DNA of 35,809 nucleotides from Sporosarcina sp. (GCA_029263895.1 JARIDO010000006.1:1-35809); one strand, 5' to 3'; positions 1 to 7,994 are shown, numbered from the stretch's first letter. The notes: generated by a model from the sequence alone, not told the origin. Program-made: numbers and translations.

Positions 1-95
1 TGAGACCCCGCAGTGAAGCGAAGCGTCCGAGGAGGCTCACCGCCCGCCCCACGGAAAGCGTCCGCTCGGAACGGAAATCAACAATTTTAAGCATA
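1..95 (+). repeat. GC-rich interspersed repeat, copy 1
   Basis: This GC-rich stretch stands out from the AT-rich surroundings and contains no gene. It carries the block CCCCACGGAAAGCGTCCGC followed by CGGAACGGAAATCAAC. A diverged copy of that block lies in the same orientation near the other end of the window (35403-35470). I recall similar GC-rich blocks scattered between genes in Bacillaceae and Planococcaceae genomes; that is memory, not a search. The element may extend left of the window. Its function is unknown. Confidence 0.55.
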
Positions 96-130
96 ATCCT
101 ATTTAAAAGGACTTTTTCAGTGGCCTCTTT

Positions 131-1519
131 TTAACGGATGAGTGGTTTTACGATTTTAAGTTTATTGCCATACGGAGGAAAGGCAAGTTTCATTGGAATT
201 GACGTACTCTTTTTCATCATCGATTTAGCATGTGTAAATGCTTCAAAACTATATTTACCATGGTACGAGCTTAACCCCGATGGTCCTACACCACCAAATG
301 GTAAATTGCCATTTCCGACATGAGCGATTGTATCGTTGATGCACCCTCCACCAAATGGTAACTGTTCAATGAAATAATCCGAAGCAAGTTCATTTTCTGT
401 AAACATATATGCTGCTAACGATTTAGGCAATCTACGAATTCGATGGATTGCTTGCCCAAGATTTCCATACGTTAAGATTGGTAAAATCGGCCCAAAGATT
501 TCATCTTCCATCGCAGCACCTTCCCACGACACATTATCTAATAGTGTAGGTTCAATATAAAGATCTGCACGGTCAACGTTACCGCCAAATACAACTTGGT
601 CACGTTCTTTTTTTAGAATTTCTACTAGTCGATCAAAGTGTTGCCCGTTGACAATGCGTCCGTAATCTTCACTGTTTGCAGCATCTTTTCCATAAAAACG
701 CGTAATGGCTTTGCGCATCTCATCGACTAGTTTCTCCTTAACTGAATGATGGACGAGAACATAATCAGGTGCAACACAAGTTTGACCTGTGTTTACAAAT
801 TTCCCCCAAACGATTCTCTCAGCTGTTTTTGCTAGGTCTGCGGTCTGATCGACAAGTGCTGGACTTTTCCCGCCTAATTCTAATGTAATGGGCGTAAGAC
901 GTTCAGCCGCCGCTTTCATAACAATTTTACCAACGGCTACACTACCTGTGAAGAAAATCTTATCGAACGACGCATGAATTAATGCAGACGTTTCGTCTCT
1001 TTCTCCTTCGACTACACGGATGTAGTCAGCCGGGAATGTATCACTCAGAATCTTCTTCACAATCATAGCTGTATGAACAGCTGTTTCTGAAGGCTTCACA
1101 ATCGCACAGTTTCCAGCCGCCATCGCACCAATTAAAGGTTCCATAACCAATTGGAATGGATAATTAAACGGTCCAATGATTAAAACAGATCCATATGGTT
1201 CACGAACGATAAAACTTTTCGCTGGTTGCAAATGTATGGGTGTTTTAACTACTTCTGGTTCCATCCACTGGTCAAGATTTTTAATCATGTGGGTAATGCT
1301 TGATAATACAAAACCGATTTCAGTTACATACGATTCAAACGGGCTTTTTCTTAAGTCTTTATACAAAGCTTCTGTAATCTCATTTTCGTTTTTCAAAATA
1401 ACGTCCTTCAATCGTAGGAGCATTTCTTTACGAAAACCAGCCTTGTTCGTTTCTCCAGTGTAATAATATGAACGTTGTGCGGATATCATTGCTTCTACAT
1501 CATTTGAATTAAAATTCAA
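131..1519 (-). CDS. Aldehyde dehydrogenase (ALDH3-like, YwdH-type)
   Basis: NAD(P)-dependent oxidation of an aldehyde to its acid; the substrate cannot be read from the sequence. The protein has the ALDH signatures in order: EPYGSVLIIGPFNYPFQL, FFTGSVAVGK of the nucleotide-binding fold, LELGGKSPALV with the general-base Glu, and FVNTGQTCVAPDYVL with the catalytic Cys (residue 248 from the start used here). At about 462 residues and without an N-terminal extension it fits the short, class-3-like soluble family. The reading frame opens at an ATG at 1549, but no ribosome site precedes it. GGGAGGG at 1527-1533 lies 7 nt before a TTG at 1519, which I take as the start; an ATG at 1525 is too close to it. 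The gene stands alone, with no partner gene and no clear terminator between its stop and the repeat at the left edge. Confidence 0.9.
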   Translation of the reverse strand: MNFNSNDVEAMISAQRSYYYTGETNKAGFRKEMLLRLKDVILKNENEITEALYKDLRKSPFESYVTEIGFVLSSITHMIKNLDQWMEPEVVKTPIHLQPAKSFIVREPYGSVLIIGPFNYPFQLVMEPLIGAMAAGNCAIVKPSETAVHTAMIVKKILSDTFPADYIRVVEGERDETSALIHASFDKIFFTGSVAVGKIVMKAAAERLTPITLELGGKSPALVDQTADLAKTAERIVWGKFVNTGQTCVAPDYVLVHHSVKEKLVDEMRKAITRFYGKDAANSEDYGRIVNGQHFDRLVEILKKERDQVVFGGNVDRADLYIEPTLLDNVSWEGAAMEDEIFGPILPILTYGNLGQAIHRIRRLPKSLAAYMFTENELASDYFIEQLPFGGGCINDTIAHVGNGNLPFGGVGPSGLSSYHGKYSFEAFTHAKSMMKKSTSIPMKLAFPPYGNKLKIVKPLIR

Positions 1520-1549
1520 AAACATTCCCTCCCGTAGTTCATTATTCAT

Positions 1550-1958
1550 TCATTCTAATGCTAATTCAACAACTGTGCAAAATATCAGACTTCACTATCA
1601 TTCTAGTAAAAGAGATGCGCAATTCTTTTATTACAAGTAAAAACAAAACCAAGTTGTTAACAGATACAGGCCCCGACTGTATCTACAAAAGTCAATAACT
1701 CGAAAGGACTGTATTTTTCTATCCTTTATTTTCCGACCAATTACGCAGTTTCAGAACATCATCTACTCCATATACTATGTAAGACAATTCATTTATAATT
1801 CGAATGAAATTCGTAATTCATTTTGAAGGAATGTCACATACATTGATACTTTTTAAGAATAGGTCTAATGAATCCTTTTCGGTCGTTCGCGTTTTACACA
1901 CTCACACATTGGGGTAAATAATGGACAACTAACTAACAACAATAAGGAGGAAATAGAT
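1550..1958. other. Intergenic region between divergent genes, with one hairpin
   Basis: AT-rich, non-coding stretch between the aldehyde dehydrogenase (minus) and the small ORF at 1959 (plus). It holds a perfect 8-bp hairpin, AGATACAG at 1662-1669 pairing with CTGTATCT at 1677-1684 around a GC-rich 7-nt loop. No T-run follows on either strand, so it is more likely an operator or leader structure than a terminator. A weak sigma-A-like pair, TTGATA at 1843-1848 and TAATGA at 1866-1871 with a 17-bp spacer, could serve the small ORF. Nothing else is recognisable. Confidence 0.4.
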
Positions 1959-2102
1959 ATGACAACAACAGAAAATTGGTGGGAAACAATATTTGAAGGC
2001 AACTTATCATTGGGGATTAATAAGGACAGACTGACGGATTTAGAAAAAGAAAACTTTCTCTATTTCGAAGAAGAAGAAAAATTTCAGGAGCAAATACACT
2101 GA
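1959..2102 (+). CDS. Small acidic hypothetical protein (47 aa)
   Basis: A 47-residue ORF with a strong ribosome site, AAGGAGG at 1944-1950, 8 nt before the ATG, and a perfect hairpin terminator about 50 nt after the stop. The peptide starts MTTTENWWETIFEGNL and ends in a very acidic stretch (FEEEEKFQEQIH). It has a Trp pair, no Cys, no signal peptide and no membrane segment. I do not recognise a family. Its own ribosome site and terminator argue that it is a real monocistronic gene. It is divergent from the aldehyde dehydrogenase and convergent with the DNA glycosylase. It could be a small regulator or an anti-protein of some kind, but nothing in the sequence says which. Confidence 0.6.
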   Translation: MTTTENWWETIFEGNLSLGINKDRLTDLEKENFLYFEEEEKFQEQIH

Positions 2103-2151
2103 TTTCAACAAATTGTGAATCGGTACTCCAACACCATTATAGATTGAGTTA

Positions 2152-2190
2152 AAACAGCTTTTCCATGCAACTAAAGGAAAAGCTGTTTTT
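2152..2190. terminator. Bidirectional intrinsic terminator
   Basis: AAACAGCTTTTCC (2152-2164) pairs perfectly with GGAAAAGCTGTTT (2176-2188) around an 11-nt loop. T-runs flank the stem on both strands, so it can end both the small ORF (plus) and the DNA glycosylase gene (minus). Confidence 0.85.
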
Positions 2191-2200
2191 GAATGGACTT

Positions 2201-3046
2201 TTATTCAATGCTTCTCCATAAATACAACGCAGCATAGCTCAAATAAGGCGACCACTCAGGGAAACGAGCAAGTATTTCATCGCGAGTTGGCTTTCGATCT
2301 AATTTCCACAGTTTTTTTAATGCATTTTGCAATCCGATATCTGCTACCGGAAACAAATTAGGTCGCCCTAAACCAAACATCAAAAACCCTTGCGCTGTCC
2401 AAGGTCCTACACCACGATACGTGACCAGATCCGCAGTCACTTCCTCGTCAGACATTGTTCTATATTTCTCTAGATTTAACTTTCCTGAAACAATCGACTG
2501 CGACAACCCAATTACATACTCTGCTTTACGCGTACTAAATTGCAAATCCCTTAGTTCATCTATACGAATTGCAGCTACCCGCTCCGGAGACGGGTAGCGC
2601 CATACACCATCGATTTGCTCTCCATAATCCGTCACAAAACGCATTAGCAACGTATTCGCAAACGATAGATTCAGTTGCTGGTGAATAATACTCTTCATCA
2701 GTTCTCCATATAACGAAAAGCTTCTAATCAGTGGTGTTCCCTCATGTTCTTTAAAAATACATCCATGATCAGTTTCCGCAAAATGAGTAGCGATGGGATT
2801 TAGCGATTTATGAAAATGAAAAATAGATTGAACCGCATTGACTTGTTCCTCATTAATAGCACCTTTCAAAATAAATGAAGGCATTTCTGTCGTTCCAGTT
2901 GCTTGAATTGTTATAACATTCCCCTCATCCATCGGTACAAGAACAGCACGATTCGGTAAATCCACCGCATTTACAGGATCACCTGCCAACCGCTCAAGTC
3001 CTCTATCAAAATCGTACGTAAAGGGCAAAGTAAATTCGATTTCCAT
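2201..3046 (-). CDS. DNA-3-methyladenine glycosylase II (AlkA/YfjP-like)
   Basis: Base-excision repair enzyme of the HhH-GPD superfamily that removes alkylated bases. The helix-hairpin-helix with its Gly-rich turn is TYRGVGPWTAQGFLMFGLGR, followed by FPVADIGLQ, whose Asp (residue 236) is the catalytic position of the family. Upstream, HQQLNLSFANTLLMRFV matches the usual start of the glycosylase fold, and the N-terminal third resembles the AlkA-N domain. The length of 281 residues is normal for AlkA-type proteins. There is no Cys cluster for an iron-sulphur centre, unlike endonuclease III or MutY. A GGAGG site 7 nt upstream supports the ATG at 3046. It stands alone between a shared terminator and a tRNA gene, and there is no Ada regulator nearby. 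Confidence 0.88.
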   Translation of the reverse strand: MEIEFTLPFTYDFDRGLERLAGDPVNAVDLPNRAVLVPMDEGNVITIQATGTTEMPSFILKGAINEEQVNAVQSIFHFHKSLNPIATHFAETDHGCIFKEHEGTPLIRSFSLYGELMKSIIHQQLNLSFANTLLMRFVTDYGEQIDGVWRYPSPERVAAIRIDELRDLQFSTRKAEYVIGLSQSIVSGKLNLEKYRTMSDEEVTADLVTYRGVGPWTAQGFLMFGLGRPNLFPVADIGLQNALKKLWKLDRKPTRDEILARFPEWSPYLSYAALYLWRSIE

Positions 3047-3113
3047 GTTAAAACCTCCATTCGCATGATTTTATACACGTTATCTAAGCAACATTTCTAA
3101 AATCGAATAACGT

Positions 3114-3141
3114 TTGACTTCTTTTTCAAAATCGCTATAAT
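3114..3141 (+). promoter_or_regulatory. Sigma-A promoter of the tRNA-Val gene
   Basis: TTGACT at 3114-3119, a 16-bp spacer, and TATAAT at 3136-3141. Transcription would start near 3148, giving a 5' leader of about 34 nt to be removed by RNase P. Confidence 0.75.
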
Positions 3142-3181
3142 AGAAAATGTGCTATTAAGATAAGCATACTATATTTCTCCC

Positions 3182-3254
3182 GATTCCATAGCTCAGCTGG
3201 GAGAGCGCTACCTTGACAGGGTAGAGGTCGCTGGTTCGAGCCCAGTTGGAATCA
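3182..3254 (+). tRNA. tRNA-Val (anticodon GAC)
   Basis: A complete cloverleaf can be drawn: acceptor stem GATTCCA pairs with TGGAATC, discriminator A; D arm GCTC/GAGC with the AGCTGGGA loop; anticodon stem CTACC/GGTAG with loop TTGACAG, which places GAC at positions 34-36; and T arm with loop TTCGAGC. GAC reads the valine codons GUC and GUU. The 3' CCA is not encoded. It is a single tRNA gene with its own promoter and terminator, not part of an rRNA-linked cluster. Confidence 0.95.
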
Positions 3255-3301
3255 TACAGAGCAACCATCAATAAGATGTCACTATCTTTTAAAAACATTT
3301 T

Positions 3302-3342
3302 AAAAGGCATGCACCCGTTGAAATAACGGTGCATGCCTTTTA
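3302..3342. terminator. Terminator downstream of tRNA-Val (probably bidirectional)
   Basis: AAAGGCATGCACC and AACG/CGTT form a long stem with GGTGCATGCCTTT, interrupted by one bulged C, around a GAAAT-type loop. U-rich tails lie on both sides, so it also serves the DUF805 remnant on the minus strand. Confidence 0.8.
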
Positions 3343-3377
3343 TATGATTATACTTAATTTGAATTATTTCCGAGTGA

Positions 3378-3743
3378 TTATGCTACCGCTATTGGATTTA
3401 ACCCATACTCATTTTCGCTTGGGACACTGTCTTGTACAGTGAAAACTAATAATACAATTGCACCGATTATAGGAATTAGTGACAAAAGAACCCACAATCC
3501 ACTCTTTCCAGTATCATGAAGTCGACGAACCGTTACAGATAAACTAGGAATTATAATTAGAAATATATATAATCCGACAAGAATTCCCATGCCTTCTATA
3601 AGGTAAAAGTCTAAGACAGCATCAAGTATGCCTAGTACTACCATAAAGATAAAATTCATTAAGGAAAACATTCAGTATTCTTTCCGTCTAGCTCTATCAC
3701 TAAAGTTGAACGCTTTTTTTACTGCCATTATAAACCATTTCAT
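3378..3743 (-). pseudogene. DUF805 membrane protein, interrupted by an in-frame TGA
   Basis: The open part (3378-3671) encodes a small membrane protein with the DUF805 hallmark VRRLHDTGKSGLWVLLSLIP, then DSVPSENEYGLNP. It starts abruptly in the first membrane segment. Reading the same frame upstream gives MKWFIMAVKKAFNFSDRARR, then KEY, then TGA (3672-3674), then MFSLMNF. The family normally continues RxEYW here, so the stop replaces a conserved Trp: TGG to TGA, one base. The upstream start at 3743 has only a poor purine-rich site, and the ATG after the stop has none. The product is either dead, made by reinitiation or UGA readthrough, or the stop is a sequencing error. The intact protein would be about 121 residues, normal for DUF805. 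The family's function is unknown. Confidence 0.75.
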
Positions 3744-4011
3744 ACTTTTCTCTTCTTTCTTTAAGTTCTAAAAATTACACTAACTGAATTGTAATTATTT
3801 ATATATACTTTTTTAAGAAGTTATTCCAAAAAAATAACCTCACATTTGTTCGTCAATATTTTATTGAATTGTTAGTAAGAATGTTGGAGTAAAGTTTCTT
3901 GAGTAGAATGATTTTGGTTACAAATTAGATAAGCAGTTTTCCAATATATTAAAGAAATTTTACTAACACTCCACGCTAAGATTCTTATTTCCACAAAGAT
4001 CCATCCAATTT

Positions 4012-4881
4012 TTATAGCCTCCCTTTATTCAACTTACGTTGCAGTTCTTTAATGACAAGGGACGGTTTGCTAATAAATCCATCAACTGGTGTACCAAAAC
4101 GTTGCTGCATTGCGCTAATTGTAACTGCTCCAAAGTAACCGTCAGCTGTTACATTAAGTAATTTTTGCAATGCTTTTATGACAGTTGACGGTTTGCTAAT
4201 TACACCATCTACTGGAGTACCAAAATAACGTTGTAACGCACGAATTGTTAATTCCCCCAGATAGCCGTCAATTTTCAAAGTTTTAATTGTAGACGTAGAT
4301 TTCAATGTATTTGAATTCTTTTCTGTCTCATTAGATTCTCTAATAGCCATTTCAATTCTTTTCCTAAACTTATTGAATGAACCCTCTCTCTGCAATATGA
4401 CAGCTGGACAATTTTTACCACTCCAATATTGATGGGGATAGATATTGTTAGCAGTTATCTTTAACGTTAAATTTAAATAAACATATAATGCGATTGCATT
4501 CTCTTCGGTCAATTGACGATTGCCGTCAACATTCATACACTTCTCCACACCGATGGATGTAAGGTTTCCCTTACCATTTACCCCATCACCGCAATGCCAT
4601 GCAATTTCGTCCAACGGAAGATGCTGAATAATTGTCTGTTCATCAACAGTGATGTGCCATGAAACAGATTTCGTATCTCTCGGATGATAACTTGCCATAT
4701 TGTGCAAATACTGATTATGCGCCAATGCATTAGCACCGCGTCCCTTATTACCTGTGTCGTGATCTGTAATATAACGAGGTATCATCTTGCGTCCTGGTCG
4801 AATTTCAGCATTATCGCTAGAGATAATATCTACTATGACAGTCGCATTTCCGATTTTCTGTCCATGTGGTAATAGGTTCAT
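4012..4881 (-). CDS. N-acetylmuramoyl-L-alanine amidase, phage-endolysin type
   Basis: Cell-wall hydrolase that cuts the amide bond between MurNAc and L-Ala. The N-terminal two thirds is an Amidase_2 domain like CwlA/XlyA and Bacillus phage endolysins. YITDHDTGN carries the first zinc His (residue 41); SWHITVDE and SIGVEKCMN follow; HQYWSGKNCP holds the late His/Cys metal site. The C-terminal 85 residues are two 42-residue repeats (from 205 and from 247), each with DGYxG, a core LQRxFGTPVDG or MQQRFGTPVDG, then ISKPS, of the kind used as wall-binding modules in Bacillus endolysins. There is no signal peptide, so export would need a holin or cell lysis. AGGAGG 6-7 nt before the ATG is a good ribosome site. 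No holin or other phage structural gene is present, so it is probably a prophage remnant or a domesticated autolysin. Confidence 0.9.
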   Translation of the reverse strand: MNLLPHGQKIGNATVIVDIISSDNAEIRPGRKMIPRYITDHDTGNKGRGANALAHNQYLHNMASYHPRDTKSVSWHITVDEQTIIQHLPLDEIAWHCGDGVNGKGNLTSIGVEKCMNVDGNRQLTEENAIALYVYLNLTLKITANNIYPHQYWSGKNCPAVILQREGSFNKFRKRIEMAIRESNETEKNSNTLKSTSTIKTLKIDGYLGELTIRALQRYFGTPVDGVISKPSTVIKALQKLLNVTADGYFGAVTISAMQQRFGTPVDGFISKPSLVIKELQRKLNKGRL

Positions 4882-4918
4882 GTGTGAGCCTCCTCATGTT
4901 ATAGAATTAGTAAATAAA

Positions 4919-4942
4919 AGGAACGCCCTATTGAGCGTTCCT
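4919..4942 (-). terminator. Terminator of the 84-residue ORF
   Basis: AGGAACGC (4919-4926) pairs with GCGTTCCT (4935-4942) around an 8-nt loop. On the minus strand it is followed by a T-rich tail. The stop codon of the gene at 4942-5196 touches the stem, which is unusually tight. Confidence 0.75.
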
Positions 4943-5196
4943 CACAAATAATATTTAATTTTCAACCTTGATCCATTTCCTTTTGGAGGTGCATATATAA
5001 TTTCATCTGCATTCCCCTTCAAAAAATACATGGCTCTACAGCACATAGTATAACGTGTATTCCCATTCACATATCCACCTACAATATCGCGGACTTCTTT
5101 TGACGTTAAAACAATATATTTAAGATTATTATTTTTCGCTTGTTGTTTTAGTGACAGGACAACTTTTTTTATTGACTCTGTAGATACCCTTTCCAT
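4942..5196 (-). CDS. Hypothetical protein, 84 aa (mobile-element-type family)
   Basis: A small soluble protein without signal peptide or membrane segment. The N-terminal half is basic and helical (ESIKKVVLSLKQQAKNNN), the middle has RDIVGGYVNGNTRYTMCCRAMYFL, and the end is EIIYAPPKGNGSRLKIKYYL. The APPKGNG...LKIKYYL ending reminds me of short orphan proteins of Bacillus phages and integrative elements, possibly winged-helix-like; I cannot name the family. A strong ribosome site (AGGTGGGGAG) precedes the ATG, and the stop lies at the edge of its own terminator. It sits upstream of the endolysin-like amidase on the same strand, but the terminator separates the two, so they are probably not co-transcribed. 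It may be part of the same prophage scar. Confidence 0.6.
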   Translation of the reverse strand: MERVSTESIKKVVLSLKQQAKNNNLKYIVLTSKEVRDIVGGYVNGNTRYTMCCRAMYFLKGNADEIIYAPPKGNGSRLKIKYYL

Positions 5197-5328
5197 AACT
5201 CCCCACCTTTCTCCCTTAACATTTCGACATAAATGAGCATATTCCTTTTTTACTGCTCACCAATTCAAGTAAAGTAATATTCGTCAGCCAATTTCTTTCT
5301 TACACCCCTTCTTATCTTTAAAAGTTAA

Positions 5329-5379
5329 AGACGAAAACACGACTACTCAATCGCTGTGTGAGTAGTCGTGTTTTCGTCT
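5329..5379 (-). terminator. 21-bp perfect hairpin after the GMC dehydrogenase operon
   Basis: A perfect 21-bp inverted repeat (5329-5349 and 5359-5379) with a 9-nt loop, 20 nt past the GMC stop codon. The U-tract after it is poor (CTTTAACTTTT), so it may act as a 3' stabilising structure as well as a terminator. The stem is much longer than that of most intrinsic terminators here. Confidence 0.65.
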
Positions 5380-5398
5380 AGCTATTCTAATTGTTACG

Positions 5399-7144
5399 TT
5401 AAACTTTGCTACTTTCTCGTTTCTGTTCGACCAATAGACCACCGTCTTTTAAATACTTTTCGATTCCTTCTGCGGCACGATACCCTAATGCCCCAATAGT
5501 TGCAGTTGGATGATGACCTGCAAATTGTGGGAACGCCGAACCGCCAACGACAAATAGATTTTCCATATCCCACATTTGAAGATAGTTATTCACTGCCGAT
5601 GTAGTAGGATCTGCTCCCATAATGACACCACCCGCATAGTGACCACCGTCGTAGATGTGATCGAATTCCTCCGGCACGGTATCATCGTCAACAATGTCCG
5701 CACCCATCTCTTTCATAATTTCACTCGATTTCTCAATGCCGAATTTAGCCATTTCTTTATCTTGGTCTGTATATTTATAAGTAATGCGGAGTAAAGGATC
5801 ATCGTAGCGATCCGTATACGTTGGATCCAAGTCGACAAAATTATGCCAGTAAGACATCGTCGCCATTGTGTACCAAGCTACGAGCGTTCGATTCGTATAA
5901 TACAATGAGTTCTTTTTAAATTCTGGTCCCCAATTGGGTGTCCCTTTTGGAACGTGGTTCGTTGAAATTGCACCATTGCCATATTGTCGGAGTTCAATTC
6001 CGCCACCATTGATGAAATTCAATTTTGAATGATCAAAATTGTCTCCAGCAAAATCACTTAACGTCCCTCCTAATGCACCTGCACCCATATAACTATTAAA
6101 TTTCTTATCTTTAAAATAGCCTCTCGCACCGAGAAATGTAATATTAAACTGCGCATTAAAGTTTCTTCCAATTACTCCTGTTAGCGTTTTTGGATTATAC
6201 GGTTTGCCGATGCCGGATAATAACAATAGTCGATTATTAGTGAACGTAAACGCTGCAAGAACGACTACATCGGCAGGTTGTTCATATTCTTCACCTGTCA
6301 TATTATCTACATATAATACGCCTGTTGCTTTATCGCCAGAATATAACACACGTTTTACATACGAACCCGTCCTTGCCACAAAGTTTCCTGTCTTCATAGC
6401 TGTTGGAATAACGGTCACAAGTGGATCTGACTTTGCTCCAAAATCGCATCCGTATTGTGTACAAAACGAACAAAACATGCACTGATTGATCGTCTCACCG
6501 TCTGGATTCGTATATGTTTGTGATAGGTTTCCCGATGGCACTTGATAGGGATGATAGCCCATTTTTTTCGTTGTTTCGATGAATAATTTAACTGTTGGTG
6601 ATTGTTTCATAGGGGGGGTAGGATAATCACTTGAGCGCTTATCTCCTATTGGGTCAATCTCTCCTGAAATGCCTGCTGTCTTTTCCCATTTGTCATAATA
6701 CTTGTCCATTTCATCGTAGGTGATACCCCAGTCTTGTATCGTCATATCTTTAGGTATTTTATCTTTGCCATAACGCTCAATTGTTTTACTACGAATTTCA
6801 AAGTCATATGCTTTCCATCTATAAGTCGCGCCTGCCCAATGAACACTTCCGCCACCTAAGTCCGTCCCTGCCATCATTTCATGGCGTGTACGAACAGGTA
6901 GTGCATTTTCATCCATATAATTTCTTGAAGTAATCGTTTCCGGTGCTAAATTCTGCATCATTTCATATCGATTTGTATAACGTAGCTCATCTTTCACACC
7001 AATATAATCTTCCCGCACGACGTTTTTACCCCGTTCGAGTGCGACGACCTTATAGCCGGCTTTCGCAAGTTCTGCGGAAACAACACCACCCGCCCAACCC
7101 GTGCCTACTACGACTACATTTACTTTATCTAATTTCACTACCAT
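5399..7144 (-). CDS. GMC oxidoreductase, catalytic subunit (gluconate 2-dehydrogenase-like)
   Basis: FAD-dependent sugar or polyol dehydrogenase of the glucose-methanol-choline family; the true substrate is not readable. VVVVGTGWAGGVVSAELAKAG (residues 10-30) is the FAD-binding Rossmann motif. MAGTDLGGGSVHWAGATYRW is the second flavin contact. The C-terminal GGHYAGGVIMG and FAGHHPTATIGALG contain the active-site His pair (544/545). A Cys cluster, C222, C225, C228 and C233 (spaced 2, 2 and 4), lies where related three-subunit dehydrogenases carry an electron-transfer iron-sulphur cluster. It has no signal peptide. It lies 16 nt behind the Tat-signal small subunit, so it is probably exported by riding on that partner. 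Ribosome site GGAGG 7 nt before the ATG. No cytochrome subunit gene is adjacent. Confidence 0.88.
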   Translation of the reverse strand: MVVKLDKVNVVVVGTGWAGGVVSAELAKAGYKVVALERGKNVVREDYIGVKDELRYTNRYEMMQNLAPETITSRNYMDENALPVRTRHEMMAGTDLGGGSVHWAGATYRWKAYDFEIRSKTIERYGKDKIPKDMTIQDWGITYDEMDKYYDKWEKTAGISGEIDPIGDKRSSDYPTPPMKQSPTVKLFIETTKKMGYHPYQVPSGNLSQTYTNPDGETINQCMFCSFCTQYGCDFGAKSDPLVTVIPTAMKTGNFVARTGSYVKRVLYSGDKATGVLYVDNMTGEEYEQPADVVVLAAFTFTNNRLLLLSGIGKPYNPKTLTGVIGRNFNAQFNITFLGARGYFKDKKFNSYMGAGALGGTLSDFAGDNFDHSKLNFINGGGIELRQYGNGAISTNHVPKGTPNWGPEFKKNSLYYTNRTLVAWYTMATMSYWHNFVDLDPTYTDRYDDPLLRITYKYTDQDKEMAKFGIEKSSEIMKEMGADIVDDDTVPEEFDHIYDGGHYAGGVIMGADPTTSAVNNYLQMWDMENLFVVGGSAFPQFAGHHPTATIGALGYRAAEGIEKYLKDGGLLVEQKRESSKV

Positions 7145-7160
7145 CCGTATTCCTCCTTCA

Positions 7161-7994
7161 TCAATGGCCTTGATAATCCCGTAAGCTTTGTGGTTCCATG
7201 ACTATGAATTTCTCTTCTTCAATCTTATCGAGATAACTCATTTGGGGTCCTGGGTACTCTTTCATCTTCCAACCAAGCATGTTTTTATTGCCACCGTATA
7301 CGGGGTCTGCATAGGCTCCTTCGATTGTGAGTTGGTGAAGTAGATTAAAAAAATTTGAAGAGCCAACGCCTTTCATCTCAACCTTATCTTCTTCAAACAT
7401 CGTCAATACCTCATCTTGCTTTTCTGGTTCTAATTCTATAAAACGCGCTTTAAACTTCTCCTGCGAAACTTCTTCGATTCGACGCAAACCGAGCGTGAAG
7501 ATTTCACCACGCGTTAAAATCGTTTGATAGCGCGCTGTAGGAATGGGTATTTGGGTATCCGCATTCGGGCCTTGGCTATCCTGATCTTTTTGTTCGTTAT
7601 GCGTTCCGGCATTTTGTATATTCGAAATAAATGGCCCCTTCATATACTCTTTCGCGTTTGTTCCCCATTCAGTTGCTAATTGCTTGTCGATAAAATACGG
7701 AACGCCTAATTCAATCGCACCAGGTCCTTGCTTGTCTTTTGGAAAAATACGTTCTGTCACAGCAGATAAAATCAAAAAGTCAGCTGGTCGATTAATGAAG
7801 ACCCTTGCCTCTTGTAGACCGCCACTCATATTCTTCGTCGGTGCATTCGTATCTCTCTTTTTCAGTTCATTCGTTAAAAGACTACCGAATACTCCTCCCC
7901 CGACAATTCCACCCGCTACAAGGCCAGAGTTCTTCATAAACGTCCGACGACTCATTCCGTTTGTATCCTTCATATCTTGTGGTTGATCTGCCAC
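7161..7994 (-). CDS. Gluconate 2-dehydrogenase subunit 3 family protein, Tat-exported
   Basis: Small partner of the GMC catalytic subunit encoded 16 nt downstream. The N-terminus has a twin-arginine signal: MSRRTFMKNSGLVAGGIVGG with a hydrophobic stretch, preceded by a hydrophilic 13-residue extension. The remainder fits the gluconate_2-dh3 family, a helical protein that chaperones or anchors the flavin subunit, with FLILSAVTERIFPKD near its start and FFNLLHQLTIEGAYADPVYGGNKNMLGWKMKEYPG near its end. The start is GTG at 7994, 7 nt after AAGGAGG. A folded, cofactor-loaded partner without its own signal is the classic reason for Tat hitchhiking, so I infer a complex on the outer face of the membrane. 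Its upstream region contains the 20-21-bp repeat array. Confidence 0.87.
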   Translation of the reverse strand: MADQPQDMKDTNGMSRRTFMKNSGLVAGGIVGGGVFGSLLTNELKKRDTNAPTKNMSGGLQEARVFINRPADFLILSAVTERIFPKDKQGPGAIELGVPYFIDKQLATEWGTNAKEYMKGPFISNIQNAGTHNEQKDQDSQGPNADTQIPIPTARYQTILTRGEIFTLGLRRIEEVSQEKFKARFIELEPEKQDEVLTMFEEDKVEMKGVGSSNFFNLLHQLTIEGAYADPVYGGNKNMLGWKMKEYPGPQMSYLDKIEEEKFIVMEPQSLRDYQGH

